A stretch of 26,016 nt of DNA, from positions 1 through 26,016 of the IMG/VR virus record IMGVR_UViG_3300020205_000694. One strand, given 5' to 3'. Shown in pieces: positions 1 through 10,269 of this stretch (the stretch's first letter is position 1; each line of letters begins with the position of its first letter). A model generated the notes under the pieces. It worked only from the letters and a program-made list of their open reading frames with translations, ran no database searches and was not told the DNA's origin. The stretch is from a virus. The translations under genes were made by a program, and so were the position numbers.

Positions 1-3000
1 AAAAGTCAATGGTATCAGGGTCGTAGTGGTAACTGTAATTTGGATTATAACTTGCTGTGCTTTTTATAATCAAGCCAGTAAGGTGCAGTTTAGGAACAAT
101 ATTGTTTAGTTGATCTCTGGCATTTTGAATTTTTACTGGATCGGTTAATTTAATTACAAAATCGTTGGGCCCGACGCCATCGGTTACTCTAAAATAAGCC
201 GCTGTGGGTGTTGGACCAGATTTACGAATTGCTTGATAGTACTCACCGTTATAACGAACAATTTCTTGAAATTCAGTTGTAGTAAAAGGATCCCATTCTT
301 TCCACTTGTCTTGGCCGCTTGCCCAGTTTTGTGTAGTCCAGAATAAAAATTCTTTAGCACTAGTTTCCCAATTGGTAATTAACGCAATGTTATTATTAAA
401 ATCGTCAAATATAAACCCTTGACGCTTTAACCATTCACCGTATCCAATAATAAAATCAACTGTTTCTTGTATTGTTCTAAACTTTGTGCCGTAAGGTACT
501 GTAATCTCTATTGAGGTGTCCCACATTGTTCTAAAGATTGCTTCTTGACCGCCGATGATTGGCAACGCCCCTAATACTTCAACATATTTTAAATCAAATA
601 TGTTAGTCGATGTATGTCCAACTTTTACTCTATAATATCGATTATTATATTTTACAATTTTACCAACGGTGTATTGTTCTCCAGTAGTCCATGTTGAAAA
701 GCTTTCTGAAATTCCGCCAACATTAATTGTTGGACCGTTTTTTATATAAGGATAATATTTAAAAAACGGTTGTACTCGACTATATCCTTTAACTTCAAAA
801 CCGTCGGACAGTTTTGTAATAATGATACCACTATAGTTGATTCTCTTAACTGCAGAACTAACGTTTAAAATTATATCATAATCTTCTTTTGGAACAAATA
901 CACTACCTGAACTAGCCGGTGTCTTGCTATCTAATAATAAATTAAATTTTTCTTTACTAGTAAACGCACCTAACCTATGACTTAATTGCATATTAAGATT
1001 CTGTAAATTATATGAATAATTTTCATACGATTTTAAATTATCACTAATCACATAATCAACAATATAATTAATTACGCCTGCTGTTTGTAGTCTTTTCTTA
1101 CTTGAATATATACTAGGTAACACTACATCTTGTGGACGAATACGTAACCCGGTATCTTTATATACTAGTTGTCCAGTTAAATTCCTAACAATCCTTGAGC
1201 GGTCTAAAAGCAATCCAAGTGTTTTTGCCGGAGCCGTTAGCATCGCAGTTATTAAAAAACTAAATGGATAATAACTACCCCTGCGCCATGCCGCTTCAAT
1301 TGGGCTAACATCACCAAATATAAAATCGTTGTTAACTGATACAGTGTTTGGTCCGATAACTAGATTTGCTAGTATTGGTCCTAAAATTTCACCGTTTTCG
1401 TCTACAGGAATACAATCAAGTAAAAATGGTCTGATGTATTTGTCTAATGTTACTACCGGTTTACCAGGTTCTTTAACTAATCCTTGACTTAGATCCTGCC
1501 ATAACACTAAATTATCTCTTGTGTAAGGGGCTGGTCCGTAAACTTCTTCCCACCATGCTGGCGCTAAACTAAAACCTAACATTTCCCATGGGCAAAGATT
1601 AGGGCGATCAGTGTCAAGCATCCAGCGATATATACCTCTCCAATATCCTGGAACTGGGCTTCCATCAGGCGCAGAATGCCCTTGATAGTTATATGTTAGG
1701 CTATTTTCTCTGTCGTAACTTAACGGTTTAGTAAAATCTCGATCAATTAATCTAGTCCATTTATAAAATTGACTTGCTAGTACTTCGTTAAATTCAGTTA
1801 AGGAATAATCTGTTGTTCTAACATAGCTTGGTAAAAAGTCACTAATATCAAATATGCTAGCATCATATTCTACTTTAATATTATTAAAAATTCGTTTTTC
1901 TAATTCTAATATTAAATCATCACGGTAGTCACCGTATGCTAGTATTTGACTGCCGTCATGACCTTGAATCATTGTTCGAGGAGTTACTAGACTTGTGTCA
2001 AGATAAATTTTAGGTTCGTATTTTGGCCAAATTCCTAACTTTGTAGGAGTTTGGGGAATAAAACTCCCGTCAGTACTATCGTATTCGTAGATCGCAATAG
2101 TGTCATCGTTATTTAATACAGCACTAATAATAATGAATCCTTGACTATCAAACGTGTAATCCTTTTTATACAATAACTGCTCGCCATTTAAGTAAACATA
2201 TACTGCTTGATTTGATAATTCATTTAAGTTAAATGCTGTTACTAATGGATAAGATTTTATTCTATAATCAATAACAGAATATGCGTTGTACTGATGTGCG
2301 CCATGTCCTAACATATCACTAAAATAATATGCTACGTTAGTTGGTTTATCTTTGTTAATTTCTTGTAAAATTAAATTAACTTGAACAATTATATCTGTAG
2401 AATAAGTTTGTAATGTATCAATAATAGATATAAAATTTCTTTTAAATTTATTATAATCATCTTTAGATGCTTCTATCGCACGAATAATATTGTTTTCTTG
2501 ATCAGTAATATGATATAACGATAATCCCATCGGGCCGCTATGCTGAACAAATTTAGTACCGTATGGAGTTATATCGCCTAAATCTCTAAGATTGTTTGCT
2601 CCAGGATATTGTCCTACAAATAATTCAACGTTATCTACTATTGAACTTACGTGATCAATAACTTCTCCTAATGTAAAATCGGCAAGATTATTGTTTAAAG
2701 GATTATTTTGTAAATTAATAGGAGTTTCATAATACCCGTTACTGTTAATTGGCTGCGTAGCAAATGCTCTAATTGTTAATACATCATTTAAAGAAATATC
2801 TGTAGTCAATACTACTTTTTTGTATACTGGCCCAGTCACTACTGACCACAATGACTTATCTAGTCGGCGGCCATTAATGTATATGCGGACTATTAGATCG
2901 TCTAGTGTATCTTTATTATCAAAAATATCAATTTCAAAATTATTAGTTAAATTTGAATTCTTATAAATTCTAATAGCGGCTTGATTTTTAGTTGCTAATG

Positions 3001-4954
3001 ACGTTTTCCAGCCATTAGCATATTTGATTGCTTGTGTTGTTGGCGACATTACTGTAAGATATCCAACATTAATATTTTTATCAATAACGTCTGCTAACTG
3101 TTTATACTTAAAAGTATCAGTAAGGATATTAAAATTAAAAACAATATCACCTATATTACTAATATTTTTATAAGTTAACGCAAATCCTAATTGTGTGTCA
3201 ACAGCGCCTGTTCCAATTTTATATGAAAATAATTTTGTTCCAACAAACGTAGACCCTTCGTATGTGTTAATATCGCCGTAACTAATAGTATTGTCGTCAA
3301 CAATATCAAATAGTGGCGGCTGATTTAAAATAGTTTTTTGTTGTCCAGCCTGCCATGTGGTTCCATTAAACCAAAATGATTTTCCAACATTCACAGTGCC
3401 TTGCTTAACTAATACTACATCATGTAATAATGGTTCAGTTTCTAATACAAGGTGAATCTGACGGCTTCCAGAATTAAGATGGAGTACATCAATAAATTCT
3501 ACTCTATAAATTTTATTTTGTACAAAGCTGTCAGTATCGGCAGTAAACAGAATTCGTTGACCTTGAATAAGAGGTATTCCGTCAATGTTATAGCCTAATG
3601 ATCCTTCAATTGTAGAAAATACATCAGTAGTATAAGTGTCAATCAAATCAATATCAGCAATTGACTTTAGACCAAAATTAAATAATTTTAGTCCTGCTTC
3701 AAATTCAATAATTGGTCGAACTGCTCTAGCTGTTTGATCAATGTCTGGAACTTTATTATTAAATGCCGAGCTAGTATCAATTACATCTTTATGAAACCAC
3801 CGATTATAGCGAGACCACGGGTTTTTATCAACACTTGCTCTATTAATAATAATATAATCAGGTGTTCCGGCAAATGCTGTGGCGTCACTAAAGGGCAACG
3901 TGTCAAATGGTGTAGAATCAAATAACACAGATTGAGATTGTGTATAAGCACTAATTAATGCTAGATTAGATTCCTTAATTAAAATAATAGCAGTGCCTAC
4001 CCCTTCAACGTAATATTCGTCAGAAGCGTAGGATGTCGGAAGAACATTTCCAACAAATTTTATTTTCATTCCGTTACTAAGAGGAGTGCCGTCAGTTAAA
4101 GAATAAGTTTTTTTGCCAATAATCTCATCTTCAACATTAATTTTCGTATTTTCAGTTATTGAAAATATTTGAAATACTCCACCTAGATCAATATCTGATT
4201 CGCTGACATAATACAATACGTCAGGCGCATCAGTTGGCACTGTAAATGTAATAGTTCCTGTTTCTACAGCAAATCCATCAAGACCAAATGTAGTGTATCT
4301 ATCTAATTCTCCTAAAGACCGCACAGTTTTAATACTAAACGGGTTGCCGGGGCTGTTAATTTCAAATTTATAAGTTTGCCCTTTAAATAATTTAATTGTT
4401 GGGTTTCGTGTCAATCCGTCAGGGCTAAACACATATTGAAAGCTATCACCTTCAGACTCAACTAAAACAGAATATGTGCTTTCAATTTTTTGTTGCTGTC
4501 CTGCAATAGCAATTACATCAGGGCCGTAAGGCAACCAATAATAATTTTGAAAGTTAACAAATTTATCCCAATCAATGTGCGGATCCCAAGAATAAAATTC
4601 TTGTTTGTTTAGAAGAGAATGATTTTTAACATTACCGCCAAACACTTCAATTTGGTTAATATAATCAATGTAGTCTTTAAAAAATGTTACATTACTTAAA
4701 CTATCCTTAATCACCATTCCGGGTTCTAATTGATAATTTTGTCGTTGGTTATTAATTTCTTTAATAAAAATGTCATCACCGGTACTGGCTTTAGCATTTT
4801 GTCTGCCAACAAATCCGTTGAGTTTATCAACCGTTCCGGGTTGTACAAGCTGGTCAATTGTGGCTTGCGTAAATTTCTTGTTTGCGTCTGATCTATAAAA
4901 TCTAGGAAGAAAATTAGAAACCTTGTTACTGTTTGGATTAATGCTATCAGCCAT
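1..4954 (-). CDS. Giant virion structural protein downstream of gp6, 3' end outside window
   Basis: I read this minus-strand frame by eye from the ATG at 4954 to base 1 and found no stop, giving at least 1651 codons with the C-terminus missing. It starts MADSINPNSNKVSNFLPRFY and overlaps the end of gene 6 by 8 bp (ATGGCTGA), so it is translationally coupled to a baseplate wedge gene. Visible pieces are NYYWLPYGP near residue 130, a beta-sandwich-like stretch (LFKGQTYKFEINSPGNPF, about 180-200), a WRRGSYYPFSF region near 1230, and a W-x6-Y-x2-G-x2-V-x-YNN-x2-Y segment near 1420 that resembles small carbohydrate-binding modules. In T4 the gene after 6 is wedge gene 7 (1032 residues). Giant proteins occupy a similar place in marine T4-like phages. 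A baseplate or fibre-network structural role is inferred from position; equivalence to gp7 is only a possibility. Confidence 0.85.
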   Translation of the reverse strand, partial: MADSINPNSNKVSNFLPRFYRSDANKKFTQATIDQLVQPGTVDKLNGFVGRQNAKASTGDDIFIKEINNQRQNYQLEPGMVIKDSLSNVTFFKDYIDYINQIEVFGGNVKNHSLLNKQEFYSWDPHIDWDKFVNFQNYYWLPYGPDVIAIAGQQQKIESTYSVLVESEGDSFQYVFSPDGLTRNPTIKLFKGQTYKFEINSPGNPFSIKTVRSLGELDRYTTFGLDGFAVETGTITFTVPTDAPDVLYYVSESDIDLGGVFQIFSITENTKINVEDEIIGKKTYSLTDGTPLSNGMKIKFVGNVLPTSYASDEYYVEGVGTAIILIKESNLALISAYTQSQSVLFDSTPFDTLPFSDATAFAGTPDYIIINRASVDKNPWSRYNRWFHKDVIDTSSAFNNKVPDIDQTARAVRPIIEFEAGLKLFNFGLKSIADIDLIDTYTTDVFSTIEGSLGYNIDGIPLIQGQRILFTADTDSFVQNKIYRVEFIDVLHLNSGSRQIHLVLETEPLLHDVVLVKQGTVNVGKSFWFNGTTWQAGQQKTILNQPPLFDIVDDNTISYGDINTYEGSTFVGTKLFSYKIGTGAVDTQLGFALTYKNISNIGDIVFNFNILTDTFKYKQLADVIDKNINVGYLTVMSPTTQAIKYANGWKTSLATKNQAAIRIYKNSNLTNNFEIDIFDNKDTLDDLIVRIYINGRRLDKSLWSVVTGPVYKKVVLTTDISLNDVLTIRAFATQPINSNGYYETPINLQNNPLNNNLADFTLGEVIDHVSSIVDNVELFVGQYPGANNLRDLGDITPYGTKFVQHSGPMGLSLYHITDQENNIIRAIEASKDDYNKFKRNFISIIDTLQTYSTDIIVQVNLILQEINKDKPTNVAYYFSDMLGHGAHQYNAYSVIDYRIKSYPLVTAFNLNELSNQAVYVYLNGEQLLYKKDYTFDSQGFIIISAVLNNDDTIAIYEYDSTDGSFIPQTPTKLGIWPKYEPKIYLDTSLVTPRTMIQGHDGSQILAYGDYRDDLILELEKRIFNNIKVEYDASIFDISDFLPSYVRTTDYSLTEFNEVLASQFYKWTRLIDRDFTKPLSYDRENSLTYNYQGHSAPDGSPVPGYWRGIYRWMLDTDRPNLCPWEMLGFSLAPAWWEEVYGPAPYTRDNLVLWQDLSQGLVKEPGKPVVTLDKYIRPFLLDCIPVDENGEILGPILANLVIGPNTVSVNNDFIFGDVSPIEAAWRRGSYYPFSFLITAMLTAPAKTLGLLLDRSRIVRNLTGQLVYKDTGLRIRPQDVVLPSIYSSKKRLQTAGVINYIVDYVISDNLKSYENYSYNLQNLNMQLSHRLGAFTSKEKFNLLLDSKTPASSGSVFVPKEDYDIILNVSSAVKRINYSGIIITKLSDGFEVKGYSRVQPFFKYYPYIKNGPTINVGGISESFSTWTTGEQYTVGKIVKYNNRYYRVKVGHTSTNIFDLKYVEVLGALPIIGGQEAIFRTMWDTSIEITVPYGTKFRTIQETVDFIIGYGEWLKRQGFIFDDFNNNIALITNWETSAKEFLFWTTQNWASGQDKWKEWDPFTTTEFQEIVRYNGEYYQAIRKSGPTPTAAYFRVTDGVGPNDFVIKLTDPVKIQNARDQLNNIVPKLHLTGLIIKSTASYNPNYSYHYDPDTIDF

Positions 4955-7900
4955 TTGTTGATCCGTATGTTGAACTTGTAATTGTCTGTTGAGAAGTTGC
5001 TGTCGATGCTACTGTAGTACTGCTTGTTGATTTAATTGCGCTCGACGTTATTCCAGATATAATTTCAATATCGTTAACAGTTGCTCCGTTAATAAAAATT
5101 TGATCGGTTGCTGATTTAATTTCAAACAAGCTACCAAAGTTTAAACCAGATTGTCTAGGCACAATTACAAAATTACTAATATCTGGTGCTAACTGATTTA
5201 CTACATAAGTTGCTAATTCTGTAAAATAAAAAGTGTCGCCAAAATCCCAATTTTCTAAAGCAAAAAATTGATTCATTGCGGTAATAACTCGAGCTTTAGC
5301 TTCGTTATCAGTTAATACTTGTCCGACGTTTTTTACAATTTTAAAACTTGCTTGCACATCTTCTTCTGCTGTTGGCCCAAATAAAATTTTATAACTTACA
5401 GGGTGATAGATAATTTCATCACTAATTGATTTAATTAAATTTAATGATGGGGCAACAGTATTATACAATTCGTCCGAGCTAGGGGCCAGTGGTTTAATAG
5501 TACCAGCACCGTTTAACCATTGTCTAAATGAAGTATCATAACCTTTAGTTAGTACAAATACATCCATAACATTACTTGATCCCGGATCGACTCTTGATTC
5601 GTAATCGGCACTATGAGTGTATTGGAATTTTAAATTATCTCTGCCAATAAAAACTTTATAATCTAAACTAGTTATTAATTTTCCAGTAGATAAATTTAAT
5701 TGTTTTACTACATTAGTATCAATAAAATAAAAATATTGTCCATCACTGTATCCGCTGTATGAATTAGGATCTGTAGGTAATATTAATACTTTATTATCAG
5801 TATTAGAAACATATTTGTAATCTTCTTGCCCTTGACTAATCAAATATTTTTGCTGTAAAATATATTTTGTTGTTGGATTATTAGTTGGGTCAACAATATT
5901 AATAAACAATTCAGGATCATCCACAACACTGTTATCATCAGTGTCAGCAAATGAAACTATTAATTTTTTAGTGTCAACATACCCGTCAAGTCCGACAAAT
6001 TCAGAAACAACGTCCCATATCTGATCACGAGTAAATTGACTTATAATTCCGGGTTTTGTATTAATACTTAAAATGTTAATACTATCCTTAACTACTGAGT
6101 TAGATTTACTGTCATAAATTTTATTGTTACTATCAAAATAAAATCTAATCTGTTGGTCACTTTCAAAAAGGTATTGTTCTTCACGACTAGTAATAGTATA
6201 AAATTCGTTATCCGTAGTAAACAATAGTAACCAACTAGCATCTTGTTGTTTGTTAGAAACGTCGCCCTGTTTACCAAGACTAAATTGAGATACTACATCA
6301 AGGTTTGATTCAAACACGATTTGCCATGTTTGTGTAACACTACTGTATCGTAAACCAAACGGTTTATTGGCAAAAACTAATTCAATCATAGTAGTAATAA
6401 CTGTACTATCGATTACTGTACGCCATTTTGGTAGAATTTGAGTTATAGTTGAATCTGTAGGAACTGTTCGATTTAGTATAAGCGGTCCAAAGCCAGTTGA
6501 TAATTTGCCGGTGCCGGCAGCAGTGCCATCATCAACAACAGATACAACTTCCGCCCATATGTACGAACTAGTGCCAGGGGCAGCAGGTGTTGTTATTTGA
6601 ACTAATGAGTTGTTGCGTAAAGTATCAAAATAATACCCTGTTGGTGGAATAAATTTAATTAGTGAACCGGTAGTAAAATATTTCAAATCAGTACTAGTGT
6701 AAGATCCTACCTTATACGGGGTTCCATCACTTGCGCCAATATAGCCAGATGACATACCGGTGTCTGTCGTTTGATTAAACCACGAAATATTAAGACTAGA
6801 TGTAATAAAATTATTAAATTTTGAATAATAATAATTACGTAAATTTTTTCTATTTAAAATATCAAAAACATTATTATAAATTATACCTTCAATATCTGTT
6901 TTATTAGCATAACTAAATCGTGTTTGAGAACTGTATTCTTCTTTGTATAACACTCCATCAGTAGCAAACAAATTAGTAGAACTATATTTTCCTGTTGGGT
7001 CAACTAAATCAAAATATCGACTAATGCCACTGCTTGTTCTATTAACCGCTTTTACCTTTGCTACTTGTGTGCTAGCTGACAACGGACTAATATTATAATC
7101 TTCTCCGGTTATCATTCTATTTTGTGTGTAGTATGTTTGCGGAGCATTGGCTTTAATGCTGTCATTAGTTTCTGAAATATCAGCATTAGACACTGACGTT
7201 GCTAAACTTAAAGAAATTGTTAATGTTTCTTGTTGGTTTGAACTAGAAAAATAAGGGATATCAATAGTCACACTACGGATATCTTGAGTGTTAACAGTGT
7301 ACGCAAAACCGTTACTAATTCTATAGTAAACTCTAAATGTGCCTAATGGAAGATTACCAAAGGTACCGTCGCTGAATGTTAAACTAACAGCATCGCCTGC
7401 TCTAGTAACAACTCCGTATATGTTACGAATACTTTTGTTTAAACTATTATAGATAATGTTGTTGCCTTCAAAGCTAGACACTTTTGACCACTTTTCAGAC
7501 TCGATTCCCGATTGATCTAACTTGTATAACCAGACATCACTATCATTAATATTTGTAGAATCAAGGTCAACAGATTCTGTTGAACTAGGCTGACTAATTG
7601 TAAAAGTGCCTTGATTTAAAGTACCTTGAGTAAAATTTAAAAAGAAACCCGAACCTCTACTGCCAGGACCGCGGCCGTCATCTCGATAAACACATGCCAT
7701 TTTATTACCAACTGATGGAGGTTCTTCATAAATGTAATTTTGTCCGGCAAAGGTTGTACTTGTTATTTCAAAATTCATAGTGCGGCCACCAACTGATTTT
7801 GAAAATGCGTAAACAGGAACATCGTTGTTGGCTGCGTTGAATCTGTATTGTTCTGAAGGAATTCCGTAAACAGTTGCTTTGTCAGACGGACTACCAAATT

Positions 7901-8405
7901 GTTGCGTATTTGGCATTGCCGCGTTTAACACTTTGATAAATTGATCATACCAATTGTCGTTTGATGGATCATTCCACGCAATAATCTGTCCGGATAGATT
8001 TCTTCCGTTGCTGTCAATGACATTTTGTGTAGTTTGGACTGCTGAAAATTTTAATACACCCGACGCTGCAACGTTACGTTTAGCGTTATAACTTAACATT
8101 CGTGCTAATCTTAGCACACTTTCTCTACGTTCTGCTAGTTCAAGAAAGTTTTCACGAGCATTTAAGTCAACACGGAACGCTATGCTTTGTCCCAAGAAGG
8201 CAATAAGGTCAATTAGGGCAAGGTATTCGCTAGATTCAATGTAATCGTTATAATCTTCTGGATAGTTTTGACGAATATAATCAATCATGGTCCTGCGCAA
8301 GTTTTCAAAGTCGTAACTTTGAAAGTCGGCATTTCTAAAACTCTGATAGACTTTTTTCCAGTCCTCAGCCACTAATAACCTATTTTGTCTATCGGTTGAA
8401 CTCAT
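4947..8405 (-). CDS. 6: Baseplate wedge protein gp6
   Basis: This 1152-residue protein matches the T4 gp6 (baseplate J-like) family. gp6 forms the inner ring of the baseplate that links the wedges and changes shape when the sheath contracts. The N-terminal part is the clearest: DWKKVYQSFRNADFQSYDFE and then a helical stretch with YLALIDLIAFLGQSIAFRVD and NARENFLELAERRESVLRLA, up to about residue 110. A later segment near 1020-1100 (EAKARVITAMNQFFALENWD) is the usual C-terminal wedge part. It is nearly twice as long as T4 gp6 (660 residues), with the extra length in the beta-rich middle. AGGA sits 6 bases before the ATG, and a late-type promoter lies in the 56-bp gap after gene 25. It overlaps the next gene by 8 bp. 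Confidence 0.9.
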   Translation of the reverse strand: MSSTDRQNRLLVAEDWKKVYQSFRNADFQSYDFENLRRTMIDYIRQNYPEDYNDYIESSEYLALIDLIAFLGQSIAFRVDLNARENFLELAERRESVLRLARMLSYNAKRNVAASGVLKFSAVQTTQNVIDSNGRNLSGQIIAWNDPSNDNWYDQFIKVLNAAMPNTQQFGSPSDKATVYGIPSEQYRFNAANNDVPVYAFSKSVGGRTMNFEITSTTFAGQNYIYEEPPSVGNKMACVYRDDGRGPGSRGSGFFLNFTQGTLNQGTFTISQPSSTESVDLDSTNINDSDVWLYKLDQSGIESEKWSKVSSFEGNNIIYNSLNKSIRNIYGVVTRAGDAVSLTFSDGTFGNLPLGTFRVYYRISNGFAYTVNTQDIRSVTIDIPYFSSSNQQETLTISLSLATSVSNADISETNDSIKANAPQTYYTQNRMITGEDYNISPLSASTQVAKVKAVNRTSSGISRYFDLVDPTGKYSSTNLFATDGVLYKEEYSSQTRFSYANKTDIEGIIYNNVFDILNRKNLRNYYYSKFNNFITSSLNISWFNQTTDTGMSSGYIGASDGTPYKVGSYTSTDLKYFTTGSLIKFIPPTGYYFDTLRNNSLVQITTPAAPGTSSYIWAEVVSVVDDGTAAGTGKLSTGFGPLILNRTVPTDSTITQILPKWRTVIDSTVITTMIELVFANKPFGLRYSSVTQTWQIVFESNLDVVSQFSLGKQGDVSNKQQDASWLLLFTTDNEFYTITSREEQYLFESDQQIRFYFDSNNKIYDSKSNSVVKDSINILSINTKPGIISQFTRDQIWDVVSEFVGLDGYVDTKKLIVSFADTDDNSVVDDPELFINIVDPTNNPTTKYILQQKYLISQGQEDYKYVSNTDNKVLILPTDPNSYSGYSDGQYFYFIDTNVVKQLNLSTGKLITSLDYKVFIGRDNLKFQYTHSADYESRVDPGSSNVMDVFVLTKGYDTSFRQWLNGAGTIKPLAPSSDELYNTVAPSLNLIKSISDEIIYHPVSYKILFGPTAEEDVQASFKIVKNVGQVLTDNEAKARVITAMNQFFALENWDFGDTFYFTELATYVVNQLAPDISNFVIVPRQSGLNFGSLFEIKSATDQIFINGATVNDIEIISGITSSAIKSTSSTTVASTATSQQTITSSTYGSTNG

Positions 8406-8423
8406 GATTTATCCTATATCTTG

Positions 8424-8431
8424 TATTTATT
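8424..8431 (-). promoter_or_regulatory. Late-type promoter element AATAAATA before gene 6
   Basis: The minus strand reads AATAAATAC in the 47-bp gap between genes 25 and 6, one base from the T4 late consensus TATAAATA. The implied start site, about 6 bases downstream, would leave a leader of about 12 bases with an AGGA ribosome site before the ATG at 8405. The same AATAAATAC occurs before the first gene of this operon. The motif is short and could occur by chance in AT-rich DNA, but its position is suitable. Confidence 0.55.
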
Positions 8432-8452
8432 GAATAAAATTATCTACGTATA

Positions 8453-8896
8453 TTATGCTGCCAATAGACCATTTTCCTGGTCAAAGCGTAGTTGTAGGCT
8501 CTGACTGATGTTATAAGGTAGATAGGTTAAAAAGCATTCGATTTGAATTCCACTTTCATAGGCAGTAACAATGACATTATCAGCTGTAACTCGAGGATCA
8601 TAATTTATAATAGTGTTTACATTTTCTAAAATTAGACCTTTTAAATCTTCTGTTAATGGTTCAAATAACAAATCCCATATAATAGTGCCAAACGCAGGAT
8701 TCATTAATCGTTCACCTTGTCGAACATTGAAATGATTTAACAGGTCTTGCTGTATTAACGCTAGATCATAAAGACTATAATTTTCTGTTTCAGCACTAAG
8801 AGTGCTAAATCCTTTATACATTTTAGGCCTAGTATCTTCTAATCGATTAGCGGCTGGTAATGATATTTTAGTATATAAATTTCCGTTTGAACTCAT
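8453..8896 (-). CDS. 25: Baseplate wedge protein gp25
   Basis: At 147 residues this is close to the usual size of the gp25/GPW family (T4 gp25 is 132), whose members sit in the inner baseplate and nucleate sheath assembly. The family hallmarks are visible: NHFNVRQGERLMNPAFGTII (about residues 54-73), then WDLLFEPLTEDLKGLILENV, then INYDPRVTADNVIV. The start ATG at 8896 overlaps the stop of gene 5 by one base (TAATG), and AAAGGA lies 8 bases upstream. This is one of the firmest calls in the window. Confidence 0.93.
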   Translation of the reverse strand: MSSNGNLYTKISLPAANRLEDTRPKMYKGFSTLSAETENYSLYDLALIQQDLLNHFNVRQGERLMNPAFGTIIWDLLFEPLTEDLKGLILENVNTIINYDPRVTADNVIVTAYESGIQIECFLTYLPYNISQSLQLRFDQENGLLAA

Positions 8897-10257
8897 TATT
8901 CTGTTCCTTTAATTTTGCTGAATGTATCAGTAGCAGTTGAATATTTTTGTGCGCTTGCGGCAGCAACAGGGGCAGCAACAGATTTAGTTTTGTCCGGCGT
9001 TGCCGCTTTTGGATTTAAATTCTCGTGTCCTGCCCACGGCTCAGCCATTGGAATTCTACCAGCTTTTGTTGCTTTAGCGGCGGCTGGTCCGTTCATATCT
9101 ATTCTTCCTGCTGTTTCTCTGTGTGCGGCGCTGTTAATATTAGTGTTGCCAGTAGCAGTTAAATTAGCGTTGCCAGTAGCGTTTAAATTAATATTACCCG
9201 TGGCTGTTAAATTAATATCTCTGTCAGCTGTTACATTAAAATCTTGTTTAGTATGAATACTAATACTATCCTCGGCGTATATGTCAATTTTACCGTTACT
9301 AGTTAATTCAATCCAAGTTGTACCGCGAGCATTACCAATGTAAATTAAATCTTCACTGTTGTGTAAAAGAATTTGGTGCCCTGTTCTAGTACGAATACGG
9401 ACTAGTTCATTGTGTGGTATTTTTACATCGCCGCCTGCGTCGCCTTGCTCTTTTGCCGCATACTCAGGAGGGCCTTCACTAGCTTTTGTTTTGCGTAAAA
9501 ATTTATCATCACCATCGTCCATGACAAATGTACTTCCGCCTAATCTACTAACCGGTACTCCTTTTTGTTCGTTTTCTTTTACACCTATCGTGCCAGTTTT
9601 TGCGCCGGAAGTTTTATCAAGAGGGCCGGGCGTAGATATTCCAAATACTGCGCTTGGAATATCTCTCCTAGCACTACTAGAAGTGATGCCTCGAATATCA
9701 TCTTTTAACAATCCTTGAATTTCCAATACTGAAGCAAATGGGTGCTTTGGTTTTTTAACTTTAGTTACATCAACACACATTTGCTCATTCAATTTTTTAT
9801 TGTATTCAGCAACCGGTAATCTGCCGCCACCTTCAACTACTGCGTCAGTTGCGGCGATGCCGGGTAACATAAAATTCATGCCGTTGTCAAGAGCGCACCC
9901 CATCCAGTATCCGTATTCTGGATTGCCGTCAATAAAGAATACTAAAACAATTGTTCCCACATCTGGAGGTACAAACCACATACCATAACTCTTTTGAGTG
10001 TTGTTGTAGTCATTAGGATCAGCACCTACATTGCCTACTCCAGTAGTTCCGTAAAACGGAGTCAACATTTTAACCGGGATTGTTTGGCCGTCGACCGGAG
10101 CGTTCCCTCCCGGTTTCATTAACTGGACTTGTAAGCCGCCCATATACTCCTGGTCAAGCACACCGACAACCTTTGCTAGAAAGGGACCGGGACGAGGTGC
10201 CGGCTGATCGGTTGGAGCGACGCTTTTATCTGTTGATTGATCATCCATTCCTGCCAT
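8896..10257 (-). CDS. 5: Baseplate hub and spike protein gp5 (OB fold plus beta-helix, no lysozyme)
   Basis: The 453-residue protein forms the membrane-piercing spike under the hub. The N-terminal OB-fold domain (about 25-130) starts GPFLAKVVGVLDQEYMGGLQ and includes the typical GMWFVPPDVGTIVLVFFIDG. The region around 318-390 is the spike: octad repeats such as DINLTATG, NINLNATG and NANLTATG, which in T4 gp5 and VgrG build a triple-stranded beta-helix. T4 gp5 carries a lysozyme domain between these two parts. Here the middle region (about 135-310) has no recognisable lysozyme motif, as I recall for cyanophage gp5. AAAGG precedes the ATG, and the gene begins 12 bp after the upstream hub gene. 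Confidence 0.85.
   Translation of the reverse strand: MAGMDDQSTDKSVAPTDQPAPRPGPFLAKVVGVLDQEYMGGLQVQLMKPGGNAPVDGQTIPVKMLTPFYGTTGVGNVGADPNDYNNTQKSYGMWFVPPDVGTIVLVFFIDGNPEYGYWMGCALDNGMNFMLPGIAATDAVVEGGGRLPVAEYNKKLNEQMCVDVTKVKKPKHPFASVLEIQGLLKDDIRGITSSSARRDIPSAVFGISTPGPLDKTSGAKTGTIGVKENEQKGVPVSRLGGSTFVMDDGDDKFLRKTKASEGPPEYAAKEQGDAGGDVKIPHNELVRIRTRTGHQILLHNSEDLIYIGNARGTTWIELTSNGKIDIYAEDSISIHTKQDFNVTADRDINLTATGNINLNATGNANLTATGNTNINSAAHRETAGRIDMNGPAAAKATKAGRIPMAEPWAGHENLNPKAATPDKTKSVAAPVAAASAQKYSTATDTFSKIKGTE
9133..9220 (-). repeat. 24-bp period coding repeats of the gp5 spike
   Basis: Within gene 5, 24-base units encode 8-residue repeats of the type N-x-N-L-x-A-T-G, with GCCAGTAGC repeated exactly in two of them. 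The period and the alternating small and hydrophobic residues fit the intertwined beta-helix of spike proteins. About four units are visible. Confidence 0.75.
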
Positions 10258-10269
10258 TTTTTTCTGCCT

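Noticed and set aside
3734-3925. Small plus-strand frame of 63 codons
   Set aside because: It lies inside the long open minus-strand structural gene, with no ribosome site or recognisable product.
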